From Acetobacteraceae bacterium (GTDB taxonomy: Bacteria; Pseudomonadota; Alphaproteobacteria; Acetobacterales; Acetobacteraceae): DNA of 37,168 nucleotides. A model generated the notes under the pieces. That model saw only the letters and a program-made list of their open reading frames with translations. It was not told where the DNA came from and did no database searches. Below, in pieces: positions 14,542-22,500 of the stretch (positions are counted from its first letter, which is position 1; every line of letters begins with the position of its first letter). Both the position numbers and the translations under genes were made by a program. The stretch spans positions 1-37,168 of the forward strand of contig CANJSR010000004.1 in the NCBI GenBank assembly GCA_947476855.1, written 5' to 3'.

Positions 14542-15681
14542 ATGCGTCGTGGCCTGATCGGCGCAGCCACCGCGTTCGCTCTGCTGGCCGCGGCCGGCGG
14601 GTGGTTCTGGACGACGCGCCCACTCTCCTTGCCGGTCGCCGCCGTCGAACAGGACATACCGGTGCGCGTCTTCGGCCTGGGCACGATCGAGGCGCAGGTC
14701 TCCTCCCGCATCGGCTTCGAGGTCGGCGGCACCTTGACCGCGGTCCTGGCCGATCACGGGGACCGGGTTACGGCCGGACAGGTTCTCGCCCGCCTTGATA
14801 CCACCGCGCAGGCGGTCCGGGTGCGGAGGGCCGAGGCCGGTGTCCAGAGCGCCGAGGCGCATCAGGCCCGGACCACCGCCACGCTGGAACGCGCCACGGC
14901 GCAGATGCAGCAGAAGCGCAGCCTCGCGGTTCGGCGGCGGGAACTGGCCGGGCGTGGCACCGCGTCGGTGGAAACCGCTGAATTGGCGGATACCGAAGCG
15001 GCGCTCGCCGTCGCCGACGTGGCCGTTGCCACCGCCGACACGGCCGTGGCCTTGGCAGCCCTCGCGGAAGCACGCGCCAACCTGCTGGCGGAGCAGACAG
15101 CCTTGGCCAAGCACACCATCGCCGCCCCCTACGACGCGCAGGTCATCAACCGCCTCCGCGAACCCGGCAGCGCGCTCGGCCCCAATGAGACGGTGTTCAC
15201 CCTGATCGACGCCACGACCATCTGGGCCCTCGCCCATGTGGACGAAGGTCGAGCGGGGCGGATTGCGGAGGGGCAGGGGGCGGCGGTGCGGCTGCGATCG
15301 TTGCCCGGGGTGGTCTTCTCCGGCCGGGTCGTCCGCATCGGCCTGGAAAGCGACCGGGTCACCGAGGAGCGGCGCGTCTATGTCCGCTGCGAAAGCTGCC
15401 CGCCGAACCCCGTGCTGGGAGAGCAGGTGCAGGTCGAGATCGAGGTCGGCCGCCTGGCACGGGCGCGTCTGGTGCCCGAGGCCGCGGTCGTGGGATTCGA
15501 TGGCGCGACCGGCAAGGTCTGGACGATCGACAACGGGACGCTGCGCCAACGTGACGTCCGCTTCATTGCCCGCACGCTGGATGCCCGGCTCGCGCTGGAT
15601 CCCGCGGTGCCGGAAGACTGGGCGGTGGTGACCCGCATCCCCCGCGCCTTGCGGGACGGCTGGGCGGCGCGGGCGCAATGA
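14542..15681 (+). CDS. HlyD-type periplasmic adaptor of an ABC exporter (DevB-like)
   Basis: A 379-residue membrane-fusion protein. An N-terminal signal anchor (LIGAATAFALLAAAGGWFW) is followed by a first lipoyl half (SRIGFEVGGTLTAVLADHGDRVTAGQVLARLD), an alanine-rich alpha-hairpin at about residues 90-190, a second lipoyl half (TIAAPYDAQVINRLREPGSAL) and the beta-barrel region. It should bridge the permease to an outer-membrane channel, but no TolC-like gene is present. An unusual C283-E-S-C286 motif lies in the beta-barrel region just before LGEQVQVEIEVG and could respond to thiol chemistry or bind metal. The stop overlaps the permease start by four bases. Together with the next two genes it resembles DevBCA-type exporters. 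Confidence 0.9.
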   Translation: MRRGLIGAATAFALLAAAGGWFWTTRPLSLPVAAVEQDIPVRVFGLGTIEAQVSSRIGFEVGGTLTAVLADHGDRVTAGQVLARLDTTAQAVRVRRAEAGVQSAEAHQARTTATLERATAQMQQKRSLAVRRRELAGRGTASVETAELADTEAALAVADVAVATADTAVALAALAEARANLLAEQTALAKHTIAAPYDAQVINRLREPGSALGPNETVFTLIDATTIWALAHVDEGRAGRIAEGQGAAVRLRSLPGVVFSGRVVRIGLESDRVTEERRVYVRCESCPPNPVLGEQVQVEIEVGRLARARLVPEAAVVGFDGATGKVWTIDNGTLRQRDVRFIARTLDARLALDPAVPEDWAVVTRIPRALRDGWAARAQ

Positions 15682-16889
15682 ACCTGGCGCTGCGCGACAT
15701 CCGCCACAACCTCGGCCGCTTCCTGCTGACCTGTGTCGGGCTGTCGATGCTGCTGGGCGTGGCACTGGCGATGGTCGGCATCTATGGCGGCGTGGTGGAT
15801 GAGGCGCTGTCGCTGGCGCGCGGGCTGAAAGCCGATCTCTGGGTCGTGGAAGGCGGCACGCGCGGCCCCTTCGCCGAGGCCAGCCGCATTCCAGGGGATG
15901 CCCGAGAGGCGGTGGCGCGCCTGCCAGGTGTGACGGCCGCCGGCAGCGTCACGTTCCAGACGGTGGAGGCGCGCCACGCCGGCGGCTCGGGCAACGCGGA
16001 TACGCCCGATGAGGACACGATCCGCGAGCAAGCCGGAGAGTCCGGGCGGTCACGCGTCGGCGCGGTGCTGCGGATGCAGGTCGTTGGCTATGAACTGGAT
16101 CGCCCGGGCGGCCCGCCGGGTATCCTGGGCGGGCGGGGCATCGCGCATGGCCGGCTTGAAATGGTGGTGGACCGGGGGGCGGGCGTGCCGGTGGGCGCCA
16201 TGGTCGACATGGCCGGCATCGGGTTCCGCGTGGTCGGGCTGACGACGCGGGCGGTGTCGGCCAGCGGCGATCCCCTGGCCTGGATCACCCTCCGCGACAG
16301 CCAGGACCTCCAATTCCGCCTGCGACCCCCAGCCGCTCGGCGGGCGTTGCAGGGCGGGGGCGGCGCGATGCCGCGGGACACGGTGAACGCCGTGATTGCC
16401 CATCTGTCGGCGAACGCGGATGTCGAGGCGGTCGCGGGGGAAGTCCGGCGCTGGAAGCATTTCGCCGCCCTGACGGCGCGGGAGCAGGAGACGGTGCTGA
16501 CCAGTAGCCTGGTCGATCGCGCCCGCAAGCAGCTTGGCATGTTCACGACTGTGCTGCTGCTGGTCTCGGCCGTGATCGTGGCTCTGATCATCTATACGCT
16601 GACGATGGACAAGGTGCGCGACATCGCGACGCTGAAGCTGATCGGCGCGCCGGATGCCACCATCGTCGCGCTGGTCATGCAGCAGGCGCTGCTGCTGGGC
16701 GCGGTCAGTTTCGCCGGCGCCACCGTCCTGTTGTTCGCGGTGAAGGACAATTTCCCGCGCCGCGTGCTGCTGGGTCCCGAGGAGATCGCCGGCTTTGGGC
16801 TGGTGGTGTTCATTATTTCATTGCTCGCGAGCCTGTTGGGGGTGCGCTACGCGCTGCGTATCGATCCCGCGCAGGCGCTGGGCGGATGA
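15678..16889 (+). CDS. ABC exporter permease, FtsX/MacB fold (DevC-like)
   Basis: A 403-residue inner-membrane protein with the type VII ABC layout. The first membrane helix is at about residues 14-38 (FLLTCVGLSMLLGVALAMVG). A large periplasmic MacB-PCD-like domain extends to about residue 285. Three more helices follow (about 288-310, 330-350 and 368-390), with the cytoplasmic coupling segment VRDIATLKLIGAPD between the second and third. The end, RYALRIDPAQALGG, is typical of FtsX-fold permeases. These transporters use ATP to move substrate from the periplasm outward by mechanotransmission rather than carrying it across the inner membrane. Four-base overlaps on both sides show a tight operon with adaptor and ATPase. 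Substrate unknown; a lipid, peptide or thiol-bearing molecule would fit the fold and context. Confidence 0.9.
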   Translation: MNLALRDIRHNLGRFLLTCVGLSMLLGVALAMVGIYGGVVDEALSLARGLKADLWVVEGGTRGPFAEASRIPGDAREAVARLPGVTAAGSVTFQTVEARHAGGSGNADTPDEDTIREQAGESGRSRVGAVLRMQVVGYELDRPGGPPGILGGRGIAHGRLEMVVDRGAGVPVGAMVDMAGIGFRVVGLTTRAVSASGDPLAWITLRDSQDLQFRLRPPAARRALQGGGGAMPRDTVNAVIAHLSANADVEAVAGEVRRWKHFAALTAREQETVLTSSLVDRARKQLGMFTTVLLLVSAVIVALIIYTLTMDKVRDIATLKLIGAPDATIVALVMQQALLLGAVSFAGATVLLFAVKDNFPRRVLLGPEEIAGFGLVVFIISLLASLLGVRYALRIDPAQALGG

Positions 16890-17581
16890 CGATGCTGGTG
16901 GAACTGGCGGGTATCGCCAAGGGCTTCGGCCAGGGCGAGGCCCGGGTGCAGTCGCTGTCGGACATCACGCTGAACGTGGCGGCGGGGGAGGTGGTGGGCC
17001 TGCGCGGCCCCTCCGGCAGCGGGAAGTCGACGTTGCTCAATCTGGTGGCCTGCATCCTGGAACCGGACGCCGGCGTTCTGCGGCTGGCGGGGGAAACCGT
17101 TTGGGAAGGTAAATGGTCCCGCGCCGACCTGCGCGCGCTGCGGCGGGAGAAGATCGGCTTCATCTTCCAGTTCCATAACCTGCTGCCGTTCCTGGACGCG
17201 ACGGACAATGTCGCCCTGGCGATGACCTTGAACGGGGTGCCTCTGCGCGAGGCCCGCAGCAAGGCCCGCGCCTTGCTGGACTATCTGCAGGTGGGACGCA
17301 GGGCGGTCGCGATGCCGTCGAAACTGTCGGGTGGGGAAGCGCAGCGGGTGGCGATCGCCCGGGCGCTGGCCAATCATCCGCAAATCATCCTGGCGGACGA
17401 ACCGACGGCGGCGCTGGATTCCGAGCGCGCGCAGGTTGTGATGGACCTGCTGCGGCAGGTGGCGCGGGAACAGCAGGCGGCGGTGATCGTGGTGACGCAC
17501 GACGACAAGATATTCTCCCGCTTCGATCGCCTGGTCAGCCTGCGGGATGGACGGATCGAAGGGGAACACGTCGCCCCGTAG
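16886..17581 (+). CDS. ABC exporter ATP-binding protein (LolD/MacB/DevA-like)
   Basis: A 231-residue ATPase with every expected motif: Walker A GPSGSGKST (residues 41-49), Q-loop Q95 (FIFQFHNLLP), signature LSGGE (147-151), Walker B IILADE (167-172), D-loop and switch H205. The FHNLLP and TAALD wording places it with the LolD/MacB/DevA group that pairs with FtsX-fold permeases. It overlaps the permease stop by four bases and is the last gene of the rightward arm. Downstream lies a hairpin-rich 113-bp spacer facing a convergent gene. Because the ATPase is generic, it does not help identify the substrate. Confidence 0.94.
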   Translation: MTMLVELAGIAKGFGQGEARVQSLSDITLNVAAGEVVGLRGPSGSGKSTLLNLVACILEPDAGVLRLAGETVWEGKWSRADLRALRREKIGFIFQFHNLLPFLDATDNVALAMTLNGVPLREARSKARALLDYLQVGRRAVAMPSKLSGGEAQRVAIARALANHPQIILADEPTAALDSERAQVVMDLLRQVAREQQAAVIVVTHDDKIFSRFDRLVSLRDGRIEGEHVAP

Positions 17582-17590
17582 ACGCACCCG

Positions 17591-17634
17591 GCCGCCACGC
17601 GGGCGGCAGGATGAAAATATATGCACATCCTGCC
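17591..17634. terminator. Overlapping, mutually exclusive hairpins between convergent genes
   Basis: Two stems share bases. Stem A is GCCGCC (17591-17596) with GGCGGC (17602-17607). Stem B is GGCAGGATG (17605-17613) with CATCCTGCC (17626-17634), 9 bp with an AT-rich loop. Only one can form at a time. They follow the exporter ATPase stop by 10 bases and face the convergent amidohydrolase gene, so a bidirectional terminator is likely. No clear T-tract is present for the rightward transcript. Confidence 0.45.
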
Positions 17635-17694
17635 TGCCAGGGTCGTTCCGAGTATATTATGGGCAGATCATGCGGTGCGCCGCCGTCGCATCGG

Positions 17695-18330
17695 TCACCC
17701 CTTGTCGTTCGCCTGCCGCCAGCGCTCGATCGCGTCGATGGCCGTCGCGGCATCGATGATGTCGGCATAACGCCGCTCGACATCCTTCAGGTTCTGCGCG
17801 TGCGCGGCCTCATCGTGATCACCGACGCAGTCATGCGGCACCATCACCCGGAACCCGAGAGAGAAGGCATCGACCACGCTGGCCCGGACGCAGCCGGATG
17901 TAATGCATCCTGTCACGATAACGGTATCCACACGCTCCTTGGTCAATATCGCGGCGGCGGAGGTGCCGAAGAAGATCGACGGCGCCGACTTCATCAGCAC
18001 GACATCCGGTTCCGCGGCGGCGATGCGCGGGTCGAGCTCCACGGACTCCGAGCCGCGCAGCAGGTCGAACACCGGCGCGATCTTCCAATGCGGCGCGCCA
18101 CGGGCTGTGTCGTAGCCGTTGACGCACGCGATGACGGGCAATCCGGCGCGCTTGGCCGCCTCGATCACCGGGACGGTGTTGCGGACGGCCTGGTCGACCA
18201 TCTCGCCCCCGCCCATGGGGAAGGCGCCATCGGTGAAGCCGCGTTGGAAATCGACCACGACAACGCCCAGCTTCGCGCCGATCCCCAGGGTGCGGCTGCC
18301 GTAGCCGCGTTGTTCGTAGATGTCAGACAT
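17695..18330 (-). CDS. Isochorismatase-family cysteine amidohydrolase
   Basis: A 211-residue protein with the catalytic triad of the family: D27 (VVVDFQRGF), K114 (VLMKSAPSIFFGT) and nucleophile C147 in GCITSGCVRAS, followed by SLGFRVMVPHDCVGD. The sequence is closer to the N-carbamoylsarcosine amidase branch than to true isochorismatases, so an amide or carbamoyl compound is the likely substrate; the exact one cannot be read. ATG 18330 is chosen because GGGAG lies about seven bases upstream; the open frame runs far beyond it but over the opposite gene. It is divergent from the esterase gene with a 220-bp shared promoter region, and the pair may act on one compound. Confidence 0.88.
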   Translation of the reverse strand: MSDIYEQRGYGSRTLGIGAKLGVVVVDFQRGFTDGAFPMGGGEMVDQAVRNTVPVIEAAKRAGLPVIACVNGYDTARGAPHWKIAPVFDLLRGSESVELDPRIAAAEPDVVLMKSAPSIFFGTSAAAILTKERVDTVIVTGCITSGCVRASVVDAFSLGFRVMVPHDCVGDHDEAAHAQNLKDVERRYADIIDAATAIDAIERWRQANDKG

Positions 18331-18550
18331 GTGTGGTCTCCCGAGTGTTGGCATGGGCATTGCGCGAACCGTGCCAAGTCGGCAATCCAGTCTGCGCCGA
18401 ACCGGCCGGCCGCGGGCTGGTTCCCGCTCTCGGCGGTGGGTACGGGAGGCCCTTCCGCCCCAAAAGGCAGGTCGCCCGCGGCGCGCCTTGTCGTCGGACG
18501 ATCTCTCCCATACCGTCCTGCTTCGTCCCGAACGGATACGGCCACCGATC
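18331..18550. promoter_or_regulatory. Divergent promoter region with inverted repeat
   Basis: The 220-bp spacer between the amidohydrolase and esterase genes must hold both promoters. TTGGCA (18348-18353) and TGCCAA (18372-18377) form perfect 6-bp inverted arms with an 18-base spacer close to the amidohydrolase start. This could be an operator, but no regulator gene lies next to it. No reliable -35/-10 pair was identified. Confidence 0.3.
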
Positions 18551-19504
18551 ATGAGCACAATTGACCTCGTCGACCCCGAATTGCGCGACGCGCTCGCGCT
18601 GATGCCGCAGGTGCCACTGACCGCCGAGACCTTGCCAAGGCGTCGCGCCGATGCGCTCGCGTTGCTGCGTGCCGTGCCGGTTCCGGACCTGCCCGATATC
18701 ACGACCGGCGAAATCCATGTCGAGAGTGCGTTCGGCGCGAAGCCGATCCGGGTTCTGACCTATCGCCCTGTCACGTCCGCCGCCCCGCTGCCGGTCATTG
18801 TCCACATCCATGGCGGCGGCTTCGTCATGGGCTCCCCGGAGATGAAGGATGTGGAGAACCGGGTCTTCGCGTCCGAGTTGAAATGCGCGATCTATTCCGT
18901 GGACTACCGCCTCGCGCCGGAAACGCCGCATCCGGGGCCGCTGGAGGACATCTACTCGGTCTTCACCTGGCTGCACGCGAATGCCGAGAGGCTGGGGCTT
19001 GATCCCGCCCGCATCGGCATCAAGGGTGAAAGCGGCGGCGGCGGTTTCGCGGCGGGGGCGGCGCTTTACGCGCGCGACCGGGATGGGCCGAAATTCGCCT
19101 TTCAGCACCTGATCTATCCGATGATCGACGACCACTCGGCCATACGGACGGACCTGCACCCTTGCGTCGGCGAATTCGTCTGGACGCAGGCGAACAACCT
19201 GTTCGGCTGGCGTTCGCTGCTGGGGCGGGAGCCAGGTTCGCCCGATGTCTGCCCCTATGCGGCGGCGGCGCGCGCGGCGGATGTGTCGGGCCTGCCGCCG
19301 ACGTATATCTCGGTCGGCGGCCTGGATCTTTTCCTTGAGGAAAATATTGCCTACGCGGACCGGTTGAACCGGGCCGGCGTGCCGGTCGAGTTTCATTTGT
19401 ATCCACGGGCGTATCACGGCTTCTACCGGGCGACGAATGCCCGGGTCACGCTGCAGGCCGAGCGGGATACGCGGGAAGCGTTGCGGCGCTTTTTGCACGG
19501 GTAG
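18551..19504 (+). CDS. Alpha/beta hydrolase, hormone-sensitive-lipase family esterase
   Basis: A 317-residue esterase of the HSL (bacterial family IV) type. The oxyanion-hole motif HGGGF is at residues 87-91, the nucleophile is S161 in GESGGGG, the acid is D259 (VGGLDLFLEEN) and the histidine is H289 (AYHGFY). DYRLAPETPHPGPLED is also characteristic. Such enzymes hydrolyse short- to medium-chain esters in the cytosol. There is no signal peptide. I start at ATG 18551; the frame is open 77 codons further, but that stretch is arginine-rich and not family-like. Divergent from the isochorismatase-family gene and convergent with the Hint-domain gene. The natural substrate cannot be told. Confidence 0.92.
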   Translation: MSTIDLVDPELRDALALMPQVPLTAETLPRRRADALALLRAVPVPDLPDITTGEIHVESAFGAKPIRVLTYRPVTSAAPLPVIVHIHGGGFVMGSPEMKDVENRVFASELKCAIYSVDYRLAPETPHPGPLEDIYSVFTWLHANAERLGLDPARIGIKGESGGGGFAAGAALYARDRDGPKFAFQHLIYPMIDDHSAIRTDLHPCVGEFVWTQANNLFGWRSLLGREPGSPDVCPYAAAARAADVSGLPPTYISVGGLDLFLEENIAYADRLNRAGVPVEFHLYPRAYHGFYRATNARVTLQAERDTREALRRFLHG

Positions 19505-19533
19505 GGGGGGCAGCGGCCTGCCTGGTGGGTGAC

Positions 19534-19554
19534 GCGGCCGGCGCCTCAGGCCGC
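19534..19554. terminator. GC hairpin at the end of the Hint-protein gene
   Basis: GCGGCC (19534-19539) and GGCCGC (19549-19554) form a 6-bp stem that spans the stop codon of the leftward Hint-domain gene, 30 bases from the end of the convergent esterase gene. It may serve both transcripts. It lacks a T-tract and is short, so support is modest. Confidence 0.3.
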
Positions 19555-22500
19555 CGCCCGGGACACCGTTTCCGCCTCCGCTTCCAGGCGATACGCCGGA
19601 AGCGGCCTGGCGGTGATCTCCAGCACCCGCACGCCCCCGTCGGCAAGCCGCAGCATCGCGTCGCCGTTGCTCCATCGCCAGAGGGATTGGTCGTCGGACT
19701 CGATTCCCCACCAGCCATCGGTCAAGGCCGGGTGATCCAGGGGAAGATCGGTGACGAGGTCGCCTTCGCGCAGACGGATGCGCCGGACCGCGAGGCCCAG
19801 GCGGCGGCTGTCATTGTGCCACGGGGTCAGGTCGCTGGGGGCGGTGGCGCGGGACCGCAGGCGGACGCCGCATGAACCGCGTGGCAGGACGAACGTATAG
19901 ACTCCCTGACCGGCCGCGATGGGCGCGATCATCCGGTCGGCGATCAGCAGCCGGGGCGCGGGATCGCCGGTGGTGACCGGTGCCGGCAGGGGGCGACCCA
20001 GCCGGATCGCGCGATCGGCGAGCATCCGCCAGACCGGCTCCACCGCCCTCGGGTCATCAGCGAAGGGCACGCAGCTTTCGGCGACACGCCGGTCCTGCCC
20101 ACCTGTCTCGGCAAACAGCGGATGCAGCGTCACGGCCCCCGGACCATTCTCGAACACCGCGCGATTGCCGGTGTCGAGATAGCTCTCGGACGCGGCGCCT
20201 TCCGACAGGATAAGGTCGTGGCTGTCGAGTTCCAGGTGGAAATAGGTCACCGCCGCACAGGCCTGATCCTGGGTGATCGTGGCCTCGTTGATCAGGAGGC
20301 GCGCGGGGATCAGGCGGTTGGCAAGATACATCCCATGCTCGGGCGACACGCGCAGGGTTCGGGTCGGCACGCCGTCGGCCAGCGCCCCCGCGGCGATCAC
20401 GATCGGGCGCGCGGCCGCCGGAAAGGCGTGGCGGGTCAGGTCCAGGTGCCGGTAGCCGATCCAGCGGATGGGCCTGCTGCCGCCGCCATGAGTCAGCACC
20501 GTGTCGCCGGGTCGCAGCGCCTCGATCGGCACCGGTCCATCCGTCGTCTCAATCAACGTTCCCGTGACGAAACAGGCCGCGGAGACCAGCGCGCCGCCCG
20601 CCCCGTCCGACACTGCCTCCACCACCAGGCTGTCCAGGACCGTCAGGGCAAACGAGCTACCGCCGCCGAATTGCAGGAAGCCGCCGCTGTAGGTGACGGA
20701 CAGAGGATCGATACCCGCCAGGGTGATCGTGTCCCCAAGGCCGAAGCTGGTGACCGTGCCGGCCATGCCGATCGGGGCCGACAGATGGAAGGCGGCCGCC
20801 TTGCCGTCCATGCCGATCGTCGCGCCAGCCGCGACCGTGCCGTTCACGGTCAGCACGCTGGCATCGCCGATCGTCAGCGCGCCCGTGCCAAGCAGCATCG
20901 TGGTCCCCAGCGTGGCGCTGTCGAGCGTCAGCGACCCGGCATTGACCAGGCTCTGGCCCGCGACGATCGTGTTGCTGCCGGTCATCACCCAGCTCGCGCC
21001 GCTGGCGATCCGGACGTCGCTGAAATTGATGAAATCCGTCCCCACGCCGCTGATCGTCCCGGTCGAGGCGGAGGAGCGCAGTTCGAGCGTGCTGATGGTG
21101 GGGTAACCGGCAGTGTTGCCGCCATCGACGATACCGGTGAAGACGGCGCCGCTGTCGACCTGCACCAGGTTGGAGGAGCCGGCCGCCAGGCTGACCGCGA
21201 TCCCGCCCTGGCCCACGATGGTGCCGGCATTCGTCACGGTGCCGTACTTGCCGGTCATCGTGACCCCGGTCTGCCCCTCGATCCTGCCGCCCGCGCGGTT
21301 GTCGACGGTGCCGGCGAACGCCAGGGTGACGCCGTGGCCGGCCGTACCGGTGCCCAGGATCGTCCCCGCATTGGTGATCGTCGTCCGGCTGCCGCCGCCG
21401 GACACACCCGTATTGTCACTGCCAATGCCAATGGCGCCGGTGATCGTCCCGCCCGCCTGGTTGGTAATCGTCCCGATGCGGGAGAAGCTGACCCCGGCGC
21501 CCAGGCTGGACCCACCCGTGATCACGCCCGCATTCACCAGTGACAGCGGCGAGTTCTTCGCCATCACCGCCACGTTGCCCTGGATCGTGCCACTCGCGCT
21601 GTTGGTGACGGACCCGAGCGATGAGAAGAGGGCAAGAAGCCAGACACCATAGCCCGCCGTCCCGGCGCCGCCCTCGATCAACCCCATATTGGCGACGGAC
21701 AGGCCCAGGCCGCTGCCCGCCACGGCCCGAGTCCCGCTGATGGTGCCCCCGGCGAGGTTGGTCATCTGGCCGTTGGAGCCCGCGGTCAGCCCTTCCCTGA
21801 TCTGGCCGGCATTCGTCACGCTGCCCCGGACGGTCAGCGCCGCACCAGCGGTCAGGGTGCTGGTGGCGGCGACGTTCAGGTTCACGCCGGTCGTGACGGT
21901 ATTGGTGCCGCTGGCGGTCCAGGCCGCGCCGTCCACCACATCGATGCCGGTGAAGCCGAGAAACTGCGATCCCAGCCCACTGATCGTGCCTGTGCTCGTG
22001 CCTGACAGCAGGGTCAGGACGCTGGAGGCCGACCCGCCCGCCGTGTTGCCGGCATGCACCACGCCCGTGAAGCCGCCACCAACCGCCAGCGACACGGCAT
22101 TGTTGAACCCCGCCGCCATCGCGACGGCGGTCCCGCCCGAACCGGTGATGCTGCCGGCATTCGTGATGGTGCCAGCCCCGCCCGCGATGCTGACACCCAC
22201 CGTGCCGTCGATGGTGGCGCCGGCCAGGTTTCTGACGATCCCACCCGACGGCATGGTCAACCCGCCCGAGACGGACCCGGCATTGGTGAAGGTACCCGTC
22301 TCCACCGCGCCCGAGCCTGCGATCAGGCGGGCGCCGGCGGCCAGGGTCGTGTCGCCCGCCAGCGTCCAGCCCGCCCCGGACGCGATCGAGACCGTGCCGA
22401 AATTGAGGAACGTGTTCTGGAAGCTGGTCAGCGTTCCGGCGCTGGTGCCGCTGACCAGGACCAGGGAACTCGCGATCGTGCCGCCGATCGTATTCCCGCC

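Noticed and set aside
14260..15765. Reverse open frame of 501 codons opposite the adaptor gene
   Set aside because: Low-complexity product. The forward strand has adaptor domains and tight overlaps with the permease.
18323..19711. Reverse open frame of 462 codons across the esterase gene
   Set aside because: Antisense to a protein with an intact catalytic triad; its own product is Arg-rich noise.
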